DNA of 64,000 nt from Gammaproteobacteria bacterium (GTDB lineage Bacteria > Pseudomonadota > Gammaproteobacteria > Pseudomonadales > Pseudomonadaceae): positions 1-64,000 of the forward strand of contig JAHJYA010000135.1 in the NCBI GenBank assembly GCA_018826895.1. The letters are read 5' to 3'. Position numbers and translations under genes: made by a program. Shown piece by piece: positions 39,768 through 51,374 of this stretch. The stretch's first letter is position 1; each line of letters starts with the position of its first letter. The notes beneath the pieces were generated by a model. It searched no databases. It was not told the DNA's origin and worked only from the letters and a program-made list of their open reading frames with translations.

Positions 39768-39782
39768 TGGTATACCATAATA
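39768..39782 (+). promoter_or_regulatory. Predicted GntR operator, TGGTATACCATAATA
   Basis: Exact 15-mer, upstream of the LLM monooxygenase gene. Confidence 0.7.
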
Positions 39783-39834
39783 TTGTATTCGTGCAACTCC
39801 TTGTGCATGCTGCGCGACTGCACAACGGTTGGGC

Positions 39835-40857
39835 TTATTCGGCTTGCCAGGCGTACCAGCGCTTGGCAATGGCATCGCCCTGCTTGCTCCAGAACTTGAA
39901 ATTCAGGGTGATCTGGCTGTCGGTATTGGCGCTGGGCAAGTTGCTGGCCAGGTTGGCGGGGATCAGCGCGGCGCTTTTCAGGTTGACCGGGGCATAACCG
40001 GTCTGGATGGCGAAGTCGGCCTGAGGTTGCGGTGCGGTGGCGTAGCCGAGAAACTGTTTGGCCGCTGCGGCATTTTTCGAGCCCCGCGGGATCACCAGGA
40101 AATCGCCGGAGACGAGGTTCTGCTGCCAGTTGATTGCAACCGGCGAGCCGCTTTGCTGGAGCGCATGGACGCGGCCATTCCAGAAAATCCCCAGGCTGGC
40201 TTGCCCGCTCGACAGTAACTGTTGCGACTCGTCGCCGCTGCCCCACCAGAGAATGTGCGGTTTCAAGGTGTCGAGTTTGCGAAATGCTCTGTCCACATCC
40301 AGCGGGTAGAGGCGCTCTGGCGCAACACCATCGGCGAGCAGGGCCATTTCCAGCACGCCGGGGCTTGGCCATTTGTAGAGGGCACGTTTGCCGGGGTATT
40401 TCTGGGTATCAAAGAGGGCAGCCCAGCCCTCGGGGGCGCTGGTCAGTTGCGAACTGTTGTAGCCCAGCACAAATGAAAAATAGAACGAACCCACCCCATA
40501 GATGGTGACAAAACGCGGGTCGATATTGCGCTGACCGACCTGTTTCAAGTCCAGGGGTTCGAGCAAGCCTTCACGGCCGGCCTTGAGGGCGAAATCGGCC
40601 TCGACATCTACCACATCCCACTGTACGTCGCCGCTCTGCACCATGGCGCGGAACGCTTCGTAGTCGGTGGGCCCCGCCTGGCGCACCGGGATACCGGTTT
40701 CCTGGGTGAACCCGTCGGCCCAGGCGCTTTGCTGGGCTGCCTGGGTGGTGCCGCCCCAGCTGACGAAGGTCAGAGTGTCCTGTGCGTAGCTGGGCAGGCA
40801 GACAAACGCCAAGCAGATGGCGAGCCGACGAACCTTCAACGACATACTCATACGCAT
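39835..40857 (-). CDS. ABC transporter substrate-binding protein, spermidine/putrescine (PotD/F) type
   Basis: Signal peptide; LTFVSWGGTTQAAQQSAWADGFTQETGIPV; VQWDVVDVEADFALKAG; paralogous to 43921-44946. Confidence 0.9.
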   Translation of the reverse strand: MRMSMSLKVRRLAICLAFVCLPSYAQDTLTFVSWGGTTQAAQQSAWADGFTQETGIPVRQAGPTDYEAFRAMVQSGDVQWDVVDVEADFALKAGREGLLEPLDLKQVGQRNIDPRFVTIYGVGSFYFSFVLGYNSSQLTSAPEGWAALFDTQKYPGKRALYKWPSPGVLEMALLADGVAPERLYPLDVDRAFRKLDTLKPHILWWGSGDESQQLLSSGQASLGIFWNGRVHALQQSGSPVAINWQQNLVSGDFLVIPRGSKNAAAAKQFLGYATAPQPQADFAIQTGYAPVNLKSAALIPANLASNLPSANTDSQITLNFKFWSKQGDAIAKRWYAWQAE

Positions 40858-41025
40858 TCATCCTCTATTCAGTGCATGGGAGGCTGCTCAGTGATTGAAC
40901 GAATGAAAGACGCAAGTTGTATGCCGGTGTGCCATATTCCTGTATGTCAATAGGCCTGAAGGCGCGAGGGGTTGTGACTCAGGCCACGTTTGCCTGGCGC
41001 ATGACCTTGCAGAACGCCGCCTGCG

Positions 41026-42168
41026 TTAGTGTGCGGCGCTTTTGCTCAGGTCGGCGGCATTCCATTCGCTGTACACGCAGGCATCCGCCGCGGCCCAGCG
41101 CACCCGCACCTGAGCACCACTGTGCAACGGTGCCTGACCATGGGGCAGGGCTTTTACGGTCAGACGACTGCCCCCTGGGGTCACGACGCTGCAGGTCAGG
41201 CTGTCACCGAGGAACACCACTTCGCTGACCTGGGCGGTTATTTCGTTCCAGCCGGCCAGCAGCGGCGTTGGCGCATCCAGTGGCAGTACCTGGGCTTTTT
41301 CCGGGCGTACCATGAGCAGCACGTCGCTGTTGAGGGGCAGGTTTTGCGGTTTTATGGCCAAAATCTGCTGCTCAAAGTGCACCGAGGCATTGCCCGTGAG
41401 GGTGCCCTGGAGGAAGTTGGAGTTACCGAGAAAGGAGGCAACGAAGGCGTTGGGCGGGTTCTGGTACAGCGTCTGCCCGGTGCCGAGGCCGACGATGCGG
41501 CCGTGGCTGAAGATGGCAATGCGCTGGGATAGACGCATGGCTTCCTCTTGGTCATGGGTCACGTAGACAATGGTTATGCCCAGGCGGCGATGCAGGTGGC
41601 GCAGTTCGTCTTGCAAATCCTCGCGGAGTTTTTTATCCAGCGCACCGAGGGGTTCGTCCATCAGCAGAATGCGCGGCTCGTAGACCAGCGCCCGAGCAAT
41701 CGCCACCCGTTGCTGCTGGCCACCCGAGAGTTGAGAAGGGCGGCGGTGGGCGAAACTCTCCAGTTGCACCAGCTTGAGCATAGCCTCGACCCGGCGCTCG
41801 CATTCATCGGCGGCGAGTTTGCGGATATCCAGGGGGAAGCTGATATTGCCGCGTACGGAGAGGTGCGGGAACAGCGAGTAACGCTGGAACACCATACCTA
41901 TATCGCGTTTGTGCGGCGGCACATTGATCAGTGATTTGCCTTGCACCAGGATCTCCCCGGAGCTGGGCGTCTCGAAGCCCGCGAGCATCGACAAGGTGGT
42001 GCTTTTGCCGGAGCCGCTGGAGCCGAGGAAGGTTAGAAACTCGCCTTCATGGATATCCAGCGAGAGGTTGTCCACCGCGACGAAATCGCCGTAGTGCTTA
42101 TTCAATTTGCTCAGGCGTACCAAGGGTGTCGCGGCGGCCTGGGAGGTGTCGGTGATCACGGCACTCAT
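41026..42168 (-). CDS. ABC transporter ATP-binding protein (PotA/TOBE type)
   Basis: Walker A GSSGSGKST; LSGGQQQRVAIARAL; LLMDEPLGALD; TOBE-like C-terminus. Confidence 0.95.
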   Translation of the reverse strand: MSAVITDTSQAAATPLVRLSKLNKHYGDFVAVDNLSLDIHEGEFLTFLGSSGSGKSTTLSMLAGFETPSSGEILVQGKSLINVPPHKRDIGMVFQRYSLFPHLSVRGNISFPLDIRKLAADECERRVEAMLKLVQLESFAHRRPSQLSGGQQQRVAIARALVYEPRILLMDEPLGALDKKLREDLQDELRHLHRRLGITIVYVTHDQEEAMRLSQRIAIFSHGRIVGLGTGQTLYQNPPNAFVASFLGNSNFLQGTLTGNASVHFEQQILAIKPQNLPLNSDVLLMVRPEKAQVLPLDAPTPLLAGWNEITAQVSEVVFLGDSLTCSVVTPGGSRLTVKALPHGQAPLHSGAQVRVRWAAADACVYSEWNAADLSKSAAH

Positions 42169-42184
42169 GCAATTCTCCTCGGGA

Positions 42185-42994
42185 TCAACGGGTGGGTGAC
42201 GTGCGTCGGCGCAGCAGGGCGGCGATCAGCATCACCAGAAAAGACAGGCCGATCAGCAGTGTCGAGGCGACGGCAATCACGGGGGTCAGGTCCTGGCGCA
42301 GGGTGGTCCACATTTTTACCGGCAAGGTCTGCAGGCTCGGGCTGGCCATCATCACGCTGAGTACCACTTCATCCCATGACACCAGAAACGCAAACAGCGC
42401 GCCGGCCACGATGCCTGGACGAATCGCCGGGAAGGTCACCTTGAGGATGGCTTGCAGACGCGAGGCACCACAAATCACCGCCGCATCTTCGATGGCTTGA
42501 TCGAAGAGCTTGAGCGAGTTGATCAGCGAGATGACGGTGAACGGCAAGGCGACGATCACATGGCTGACCACGAAGGCGAACAGCGTGCCGGTGTAACCAA
42601 GCTTGAGAAACAGCGCGTAGACCGCCACCGCGATAATCACCAGCGGCACAATCATGGGCAGGGTGAACAGTGCATAGAGCAGCTCGCGCCCGGGGAAGCG
42701 CCCGCGCACCAAGGCAAAGGCAGCCGGCAGGCCCAGCGCCAGTGCGCAGATCGTAGTCAGCACGGCCACCTTGAGGCTGACCAGGGCGGAGGTCATCCAT
42801 TGTTCATTGGCGAAGAACTGGCCGTACCATTTCAGGGTCCAGCCCGGCGGTGGGAAAATTAGCCACTGCGACGAGCCGAAGGACAGCAGCACGATGAAGA
42901 CGATGGGCAGCAGCAAAAACAGCGCGATAAGTGCCGTGGTGCAGAACAGGCCATAGCGCAGGCGCCGTCCCATGGCATTGGGCGATAGCAGCAT
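42185..42994 (-). CDS. ABC transporter permease (PotC type)
   Basis: Multiple TMs; EDAAVICGASRLQAILKVTFPAIRPGIVAGALFAFLVSWDEVVLS (EAA loop). Confidence 0.93.
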   Translation of the reverse strand: MLLSPNAMGRRLRYGLFCTTALIALFLLLPIVFIVLLSFGSSQWLIFPPPGWTLKWYGQFFANEQWMTSALVSLKVAVLTTICALALGLPAAFALVRGRFPGRELLYALFTLPMIVPLVIIAVAVYALFLKLGYTGTLFAFVVSHVIVALPFTVISLINSLKLFDQAIEDAAVICGASRLQAILKVTFPAIRPGIVAGALFAFLVSWDEVVLSVMMASPSLQTLPVKMWTTLRQDLTPVIAVASTLLIGLSFLVMLIAALLRRRTSPTR

Positions 42995-43000
42995 GACAAC

Positions 43001-43936
43001 TTACCTCGCTGTGCTGGAAGCCACAGGCGATTCCGCCTGCAGCTTCAGGTAGACATAGAACAGCACCAGGGTAATCAGGATCAACAAGGCCGCTGCCGCA
43101 CTGGCCAGCCCCCAATTGAGGAACGATTGCACCTGCTGGATGATGAACTCCGGCAGCATCATGTTCTGCGCCCCGCCGAGCAGCGCCGGGGTGACGTAGT
43201 AGCCGAGGGACATGACGAAGACCATCAATGCGCCGGAAAAAATGCCCGGCCGGCACAGCGGCAGAAAGACCTTGAAGAAGCTGCGCAGTGGGCTTGCTCC
43301 GCATATCGAGCCGGCCTGCAGCACCATGGGGTCGATGGCGCTCATGGTGGCCTGCAACGGCAGCACGATGAACGGGATCATGATGTAGCTCATGCCGATC
43401 ACCACGCCGGTGAGGTTATGCACCATCGCCAGCGGTTCATTGATCAGCCCCAGGCTTTGCAAGGTGCTATTGATCACCCCTGATGATTGCAGCAACACCA
43501 GCCATGAATAGGTACGTGCCAGCAGGCTGGTCCACATCGACAGCAGTACGATGTTCAGCAACCAGCGGCCCCAGCCATTGGGCGTCAGAGTAATCGCCCA
43601 GGCCAGGGGGAAACCCAGCAGCAGACTGAACAGGGTCACCAGACTGGCCACTGCGAAAGTGTTGAACAGCACCTTCGAGTAGGCCGAGCTGGCAAAAAGT
43701 TGTTCGTAATTGCCCAGGCCAGGCGTTGGCTCCAGCACACCGCGCAGCAGCAACCCCAGTAGCGGTACGAGGAAGAACAAACCCAGGAACAGCAGCGTGG
43801 GTAGCAGGTACGTTGCACCGCGCCAGCGCACCGCCTGCTCGCCACTGTGCGATTGGGCCGTGGGAGCGCGACTTGCGCGCGCTGCCAGGTTCGCCGCCGG
43901 AGTTGGGCGCGCGGCCATCTTCATTTCACCAGCCAC
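43001..43936 (-). CDS. ABC transporter permease (PotB type)
   Basis: Multiple TMs; LQAGSICGASPLRSFFKVFLPLCRPGIFSGALMVFVMSLGYYVTPALLGG. Confidence 0.93.
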   Translation of the reverse strand: MAGEMKMAARPTPAANLAARASRAPTAQSHSGEQAVRWRGATYLLPTLLFLGLFFLVPLLGLLLRGVLEPTPGLGNYEQLFASSAYSKVLFNTFAVASLVTLFSLLLGFPLAWAITLTPNGWGRWLLNIVLLSMWTSLLARTYSWLVLLQSSGVINSTLQSLGLINEPLAMVHNLTGVVIGMSYIMIPFIVLPLQATMSAIDPMVLQAGSICGASPLRSFFKVFLPLCRPGIFSGALMVFVMSLGYYVTPALLGGAQNMMLPEFIIQQVQSFLNWGLASAAAALLILITLVLFYVYLKLQAESPVASSTAR

Positions 43937-44946
43937 TCATTCCAGCGTGTCGCGATTTCGGCGCCGTTCTTGGCCCAGTAGGCGTAGTCGAGCGTGATCT
44001 GATCGGCGGCGTGGGCGGTGGGCAGGCTGCTGGCCAGATCCGGTTCCAGCAAGCTGACGCTGTCGACGTTGACCGGTGCGTAGGCTGTCAGGTTGGCAAA
44101 CTCGGCCTGGCCGGCGGCACTGCTGGCCTGGGCCAGAAACTTCATGGCGGCCTCTTTGTTCTTGGCACCTTTGGGGATGACCAGGAAGTCAGCCATGACC
44201 AGGTTCTGTTTCCAGCTCACGCCAACCGATGCACCTTCTTGCATCAGGGCATGCACCCGCCCGTTCCAGAACTGGCCGATCGCGGCTTCTCCTGAGGCCA
44301 GAAACTGCTGGGATTGTGCGCCGCTGCCCCACCAGATGATGTCTTTCTTGATGGTGTCGAGTTTCGTGAAGGCGCGGTCCAGGTCCAGCGGGTAGAGCTT
44401 GTCCGGCGTTACGCCGTCGGCCAGCAGCGCCAGCTCGATCACCCCAGGGCTTGGCCATTTGTAGAGTGCACGTTTGCCGGGGAAGGTCGTGGTGTCGAAC
44501 AGGGCACTCCAGTCTTGCGGGGCTTTATCGCCACTGCGTTTCTGGTTGTAACCGAGCACGAAGGAAAAGTAGAAGGAGCCGACACCGTGATCGGAGACGA
44601 AGCGTGGGTCGATTTTATCGCGTGCGATGACGTTGAAGTCCAGGGGTTCCAGCAAGCCTTCGCTGGCGGCCCGCAGGGCGAAGTCGGCCTCAACATCGAC
44701 CACATCCCATTGCACGTTGCCGCTTTCGACCATGGCCTTGAGCTTGCCATAGTCGGTGGGGCCGTCCTGCAGCACCTTGATGCCGGTGGCGTCGGTGAAT
44801 GGATCGGCCCAGGACTCTTTCTGGGCGTCTTGAGTGGTACCGCCCCAGCTGACGAAACTCATGCTCTGCTCAGCGGCGTTGGCCACGCCCATGCCCAGAA
44901 GCCCTGCTGCGATCAGCGTTAATGCAGATTTTTTCAACACCATCAT
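43921..44946 (-). CDS. ABC transporter substrate-binding protein, spermidine/putrescine type (second paralogue)
   Basis: MSFVSWGGTTQDAQKESWADPFTDATGIKV; NVQWDVVDVEADFALRAASEGLLEPLDF; signal peptide. Confidence 0.92.
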   Translation of the reverse strand: MMVLKKSALTLIAAGLLGMGVANAAEQSMSFVSWGGTTQDAQKESWADPFTDATGIKVLQDGPTDYGKLKAMVESGNVQWDVVDVEADFALRAASEGLLEPLDFNVIARDKIDPRFVSDHGVGSFYFSFVLGYNQKRSGDKAPQDWSALFDTTTFPGKRALYKWPSPGVIELALLADGVTPDKLYPLDLDRAFTKLDTIKKDIIWWGSGAQSQQFLASGEAAIGQFWNGRVHALMQEGASVGVSWKQNLVMADFLVIPKGAKNKEAAMKFLAQASSAAGQAEFANLTAYAPVNVDSVSLLEPDLASSLPTAHAADQITLDYAYWAKNGAEIATRWNEWLVK

Positions 44947-45114
44947 GAATGCCCTCTTTCTTGTGGTTTACGCACATGAGCATCACGTATGCCCACACAC
45001 GCTTTAAGGAGCAGTAGGTCCATGGGGGCCTTAAAAAGGTGGCCAGATCGGAAGCTGTTATTAGGACTTTCCCTTGCGGGCGCTTCATCAATTAGCTCGG
45101 CCTACGGAATGTCA

Positions 45115-45129
45115 TATTATGGTATTCCA
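45115..45129 (-). promoter_or_regulatory. Predicted GntR operator, one mismatch (TGGAATACCATAATA on minus strand)
   Basis: 14/15 match to the cluster motif, upstream of the ABC transporter operon. Confidence 0.6.
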
Positions 45130-45245
45130 AACTTTCTGCAAGCCTTTGCCAGGGTCGATTACCGCGATCTCTTTGTCTTTTTCCAGGTCGTACACAGGAG
45201 CTTTTGATTTGTAAGGTATTAATCTGCAGCCAGGGCCGCTGATGC

Positions 45246-46367
45246 TTAGCAGGCAGGTGTCGGCTCATATGGGATGCTGCTCAGCACCTTCAGGTTATAG
45301 CCCGCCAGGCCGACATATTTCAGCGGCGGCCCCAGGTGGTGAAAGACGCCCACACCCAGGTCCTGCAATATCTGTGCACCTGTCCCCACCTCCGAGTAAC
45401 TGCGCGACGCGACCTGATTGAATGGGCGCTTGGCTTGCGTCAGCTGCGGTACCCGTTCCAGCAGCGCCTGGGAAGACTCGTGGTTGGCCAACACGACCAC
45501 CACGCCGTTGCCCGCGGCTGCGACCTTTTGCAGAGCGGCCCAAAGCGTCCACGCTGGCGGGCCGCTGTATTCCGCGCCCACCAGGTCGCGCAGCGGATCC
45601 AGGGCATGCACGCGCACCAGGCAGGCGTGATCGCGCTGTATATCGCCCATCACCATGGCCAGGTGGACGCCTCCGTCGAGGCAGTCTTCATAGGTCACCA
45701 GGCGGAAAGTGCCGTGCACGGTGGGCAGTTCCCGCTCACCAATACGGCGGACCGTGTGCTCCGTACTGAGGCGGTAATGGATGAGGTCGGCGATGGTGCC
45801 GATCTTGATCCCGTGGCGCGCGGCGAAGGCCTCCAGCTCTGGGCGGCGAGCCATGCTGCCGTCGTCGTTCATTACCTCGACGATCACCGCAGCCGGGCTA
45901 AAGCCCGCCAGGCGCGCCAGGTCGCAGCCGGCCTCGGTGTGCCCGGCACGGCTCAGCACGCCACCTTCGCGGGCACGTAGAGGGAAGACATGGCCGGGTT
46001 GGACCAGGTCATCGGCGCAGGCATCAGCCGCCACGGCTGCCTTTATGGTGCGGTTGCGATCAGCCGCAGAGATGCCGGTCGTCACCCCCTGAGCGGCTTC
46101 GATCGAAACGGTAAAGGCGGTGGCAAACGCGCTGCCATTATTTGGCACCATTTGCTCAAGCCCGAGGCGCTGACAATGTGCGTCGGTCAGCGTCAGGCAG
46201 ATCAGGCCGCGCGCCTCTCGCGCCATGAAATTGATGGCCTCGGGGGTACATGCCTCGGCGGCGAGGAGCAAGTCGCCTTCGTTTTCCCGGTCCTCATCGT
46301 CGACCAGCAGTACCATTTTGCCTTGGCGGAAGTCTTCGATTATTTCGGCGGTGCTGTTGAAGGGCAT
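45246..46367 (-). CDS. 3,4-dihydroxy-2-butanone-4-phosphate synthase with degenerate GTP cyclohydrolase II-like C-terminus (RibB/RibBA-like)
   Basis: [31 protein letters not shown]-type [48 protein letters not shown]; RibA Zn-cysteine motif not visible in the C-terminal half. Confidence 0.92.
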   Translation of the reverse strand: MPFNSTAEIIEDFRQGKMVLLVDDEDRENEGDLLLAAEACTPEAINFMAREARGLICLTLTDAHCQRLGLEQMVPNNGSAFATAFTVSIEAAQGVTTGISAADRNRTIKAAVAADACADDLVQPGHVFPLRAREGGVLSRAGHTEAGCDLARLAGFSPAAVIVEVMNDDGSMARRPELEAFAARHGIKIGTIADLIHYRLSTEHTVRRIGERELPTVHGTFRLVTYEDCLDGGVHLAMVMGDIQRDHACLVRVHALDPLRDLVGAEYSGPPAWTLWAALQKVAAAGNGVVVVLANHESSQALLERVPQLTQAKRPFNQVASRSYSEVGTGAQILQDLGVGVFHHLGPPLKYVGLAGYNLKVLSSIPYEPTPAC

Positions 46368-46401
46368 GTCAGTGTCCTCGGTGGAATCTGTAGAGGTATT
46401 T

Positions 46402-46416
46402 TGGTATACCATAATA
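46402..46416 (+). promoter_or_regulatory. Predicted GntR operator, TGGTATACCATAATA
   Basis: Exact 15-mer in the 72-bp gap between divergent ribB(A)-like and DUF1330 genes. Confidence 0.7.
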
Positions 46417-46439
46417 CAAATTTACAGCAAGGAGATGCC

Positions 46440-48058
<1,619 letters not shown>

Positions 48059-48132
48059 AAGGTCCGCTCTGAAAATGACTGAAACGTCGGCAAGCATGAC
48101 GCCCTCAACGCTACGCAGCCATGGCGTGGTGT

Positions 48133-48525
48133 TTATATTTGGGCGTTGGCGTCGAAATCAGCGAAGGCTTCCTTGGCCACCCTGAAGCTGTCTACCGCTG
48201 CGGGCACGCCGCAGTATATGCCGACTTGCAGGAGTATTTCGCGGATCTGCTCCTGACTCAGGCCGTTGCGCAGGGCGCCTTGGATATGCAACTTCAGTTC
48301 GTGGGGCCGATTGAGCGCCGAAATCATGGCCAAGTTTATCATGCTGCGTTCTTGCAGCGATAAGCCCTCCCGCCCCCAGACGTGGCCCCAGCAGTACTCG
48401 GTCACCAGTTCTTGCAGGGGGCGGCTGAAGTCATCGGCGTTCGCGATGGACTGCTTCACATAGGCTTCGCCTAAAACCTGGGTGCGAATTTCCAGGCCTT
48501 TCGCGTATTTATTGGCGTTCATCAA
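48133..48525 (-). CDS. Carboxymuconolactone decarboxylase (AhpD-like/PcaC) family protein
   Basis: EYCWGHVWGREGLSLQERSMINLAMISALNRPHELKLHIQGALRNGLSQEQIREILLQVGIYCGVPAAVDSF. Confidence 0.93.
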   Translation of the reverse strand: MMNANKYAKGLEIRTQVLGEAYVKQSIANADDFSRPLQELVTEYCWGHVWGREGLSLQERSMINLAMISALNRPHELKLHIQGALRNGLSQEQIREILLQVGIYCGVPAAVDSFRVAKEAFADFDANAQI

Positions 48526-48531
48526 GCCTCC

Positions 48532-49023
48532 TCAGGAGCAGGCAATTTCAGGCAGGGCGCCGAGCTTGCCGCGGTGATAGAGCATTGGCATGACTGGGGT
48601 TGTCGGCAGGATCAGGTTTTGCACGGCACCGACGATAATGGCGTGGTCGCCACCATCGTACTCACGCCAGAGCGCGCATTCGATAATCGCCGTGGCTTTC
48701 ATCAGCAGCGGGTTGCCCAGTTCGCTCAGGTACCACTCGATGCCCTGGGCTTTGTCCTTGCCCTTGCTGGCAAACGCATAGGCTTCGGCCTGCTGATCGC
48801 CTGCCAGTAAATGGATGGCGAACTGCTTGCTGGCGCGCAGCAGCGGGTAGGTGTCCGACGCATAGTTGGGGCAAAACAGCACCAGTGCTGGGTCCATCGA
48901 GAGGGCGCTGAACGCGCTGGCGGTGAGGCCGACCAGCGCGCCGCTGTCATCAAGCGTGGTGATAACGGTCACGCCTGAGGGAAAAGAGCCCATGACTTCT
49001 TTATAGAGTGCCGCGTCAATCAT
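48532..49023 (-). CDS. Flavin reductase (HpaC/RutF-like)
   Basis: GSFPSGVTVITTLDDSGALVGLTASAFSALSMDPALVLFCPN. Confidence 0.93.
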   Translation of the reverse strand: MIDAALYKEVMGSFPSGVTVITTLDDSGALVGLTASAFSALSMDPALVLFCPNYASDTYPLLRASKQFAIHLLAGDQQAEAYAFASKGKDKAQGIEWYLSELGNPLLMKATAIIECALWREYDGGDHAIIVGAVQNLILPTTPVMPMLYHRGKLGALPEIACS

Positions 49024-49037
49024 GTCTGGCGTCCTCA

Positions 49038-50519
49038 TTAGCGCATGATGAAAGGGTCAGCCATGGGCGCTTGCGAGAGGTTGATCCACACCGTCTTCAG
49101 TTCGGTGTAGGCCAGCACCGAGTCGATGCCGCTCTCGCGGCCATAGCCGCTGTTGTTGAATCCGCCGATTGGCGCCATGGCCGACACTGCGCGGTAGGTG
49201 TTGATCCAGACAATGCCGGAGCGAATATCCCGCGCCATGCGGTGCGCTCGGCCCAGGTCGCGAGTCCAGATGCCGGCTGCCAGGCCAAACTGTGAGTCAT
49301 TGGCGATAGCCAGGGCCTCGGCTTCGTCCTTGAAGCGGATAACCGAGGCCACCGGGCCGAAGACTTCTTCCTGCATGATCTTCATCGAATTGCGGTCGCA
49401 CTCGAACAGCGTCGGTTCGTAGTACCAGCCGTTACTGTCGAGCGCTGGCCGCTTGCCGCCCAAGCGTAGGTGCGCGCCTTCGGCCAGGGCGTCGGCCACC
49501 AGGCCTTCGACCACCGCGAGTTGTTGCGCGGTGGCCAGTGGGCCCATTTCGCTGGCGTCGTCCTGAGGGCTGCCGATGCGGATGCGCTGGGCGCGTTGCA
49601 CCAGGCGCTGGACGAACTCGTCGTAGATGCTGTCTTGCACCAGCAACCGTGAGCCGGCGACGCAACTTTGTCCCGAGGCGGCGTAGATGCCGGACACCGC
49701 GCCATTGATGGCGCTGTCCAGATCGGCATCGGCAAAAATAATATTGGGCGACTTACCTCCCAGCTCCAGGGACAGCTTGGCGAAGTTCTCTGCGCTGTTG
49801 CGCACAACGTGGCGCGCGGTGGCAGCCCCGCCGGTAAAGGCGACCTTGCGCACCAGTGGGTGACGCGAGAGGGCGGCGCCGGCGCTGGGACCGAAGCCGG
49901 TGAGCACGTTGACTACACCGGGCGGTATGCCTGCTTGTAGGGCCAGGCGAGCCAACTCAAGGATGGTAGCCGAGGCGTGTTCCGAAGGCTTGAGGACAAT
50001 GGTGTTGCCAGCCGCCAGGGCGGGTGCCAGCTTGATTGCCGCCAGATACAACGGGCTGTTCCACGGGATAATGGCGGCCACCACACCCAGCGGTTCATGC
50101 AGGGTATAAGCCAACATATCCGGCTTGTCCAAGGGAAGGGTGCCGCCCTCCAACTTGTCGGCCAGCCCGGCGGTGTAGTGGAAGAACTCCGGTAAATAAC
50201 CGACCTGGCCACGGGTCTCGCGGATCAGCTTGCCGTTGTCGCGGCTTTCCAGCTGCGCCAGTTGCTCCTGGTTTTCTGCAATCAGATCGCCCAGGCGGCG
50301 CAGCAACTTGCCCCTGGCGGTTGCACTCAGGCCACGCCAGTTAGGCCGCTCAAACGCCTGCTGCGCGGCTTGCACCGCGTGCTCGACATCACGCTCATCG
50401 GCATCTGGCAGTTCAGCCCAGGCGAGGGCCGAGGAGGGGTCGAAGCTCTGGAAGGTCGCGCCGGATACGGCGTCGACCCACTGGCCGTCGATGCACATCT
50501 GAAAGCGGGCGAGGCTCAT
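49038..50519 (-). CDS. NAD(P)-dependent aldehyde dehydrogenase
   Basis: PWNSPLYLAAIKLAPALAAGNTIVLKPSE; LELGGKSPNIIFADADLD; ASGQSCVAGSRLLVQ. Confidence 0.96.
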   Translation of the reverse strand: MSLARFQMCIDGQWVDAVSGATFQSFDPSSALAWAELPDADERDVEHAVQAAQQAFERPNWRGLSATARGKLLRRLGDLIAENQEQLAQLESRDNGKLIRETRGQVGYLPEFFHYTAGLADKLEGGTLPLDKPDMLAYTLHEPLGVVAAIIPWNSPLYLAAIKLAPALAAGNTIVLKPSEHASATILELARLALQAGIPPGVVNVLTGFGPSAGAALSRHPLVRKVAFTGGAATARHVVRNSAENFAKLSLELGGKSPNIIFADADLDSAINGAVSGIYAASGQSCVAGSRLLVQDSIYDEFVQRLVQRAQRIRIGSPQDDASEMGPLATAQQLAVVEGLVADALAEGAHLRLGGKRPALDSNGWYYEPTLFECDRNSMKIMQEEVFGPVASVIRFKDEAEALAIANDSQFGLAAGIWTRDLGRAHRMARDIRSGIVWINTYRAVSAMAPIGGFNNSGYGRESGIDSVLAYTELKTVWINLSQAPMADPFIMR

Positions 50520-51364
50520 GCGACTATTCCCTTTATCGGTGGGCTCAGGTGGCAGGCGGTTTGCAGAAAGTTCAGCAGCATCTGGTTGACCAGGCGCGGG
50601 GACTCCACCGGCATCATATGCCGTTGCTCCTTGAGCACCACGACCTGCGCGTCGGCAATCTGCGCGGCCAGCTGTCGAGCCATCTCCGGGGTTGAACCAG
50701 GGTCTAGCTCACCGGTCGCGACCAGGGTCGGCACCTTGATACTGGTCAAGTCGTCGGCGCGGTACATGTCCTGGGTGGCAAAGAGTTCATAAGCCGTTAG
50801 GTAGCCCAGAGGGTCGTTGCTCGCCAAGGTCTGGCGGATGGCGGCAATCTGCGCCGGGTTGGCCGCTTGGTATTCACGGCTGAACCAGCGCGACAGCGCT
50901 TCTTGTGCGTTGGCATCTGGGCCATGTTCGGCCGCCTGGCGGGTGCGTTCAACGACGCTCGCGCGCTGTTGCTCACTGCGCCTGAACACACTGTTGAGAA
51001 TCACCAGCGCCTGGGTGCGCTGTGGGTAATGCAGGGCAAATGCTCGCGCCACCAAGCCGCCCATGGAAAACCCGACAATAATGGTCTGCGTCACCTGCAA
51101 ATGCTCAAGCAGCTCGTGCAATTGCTCGGCATAACCCTCCAGCCCGATGCCTGGCTGTGGGCGTGGGCTGGCACCGTGGCCAAGCATGTCGTAAGCGATG
51201 ACCTGGAAGTGCGGTACCAGGCCGACGATTTGCCCGCCCCACATTTCTTTGTTCAGACCCACGCCGTGGATCAGCACCACCGGGTAGCCTTGGCCTGCTA
51301 CCAGGTAACTGGTACCCGCTGGGGTACGCTCAGCCTGTAGCCCAATCATTGCAAGCTCCTGCAC
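50516..51364 (-). CDS. Alpha/beta hydrolase
   Basis: VVLIHGVGLNKEMWGGQ; IIVGFSMGGLVARAFAL; 4-bp overlap with ALDH. Confidence 0.93.
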   Translation of the reverse strand: MQELAMIGLQAERTPAGTSYLVAGQGYPVVLIHGVGLNKEMWGGQIVGLVPHFQVIAYDMLGHGASPRPQPGIGLEGYAEQLHELLEHLQVTQTIIVGFSMGGLVARAFALHYPQRTQALVILNSVFRRSEQQRASVVERTRQAAEHGPDANAQEALSRWFSREYQAANPAQIAAIRQTLASNDPLGYLTAYELFATQDMYRADDLTSIKVPTLVATGELDPGSTPEMARQLAAQIADAQVVVLKEQRHMMPVESPRLVNQMLLNFLQTACHLSPPIKGIVA

Positions 51365-51374
51365 GCGTTTCGGG

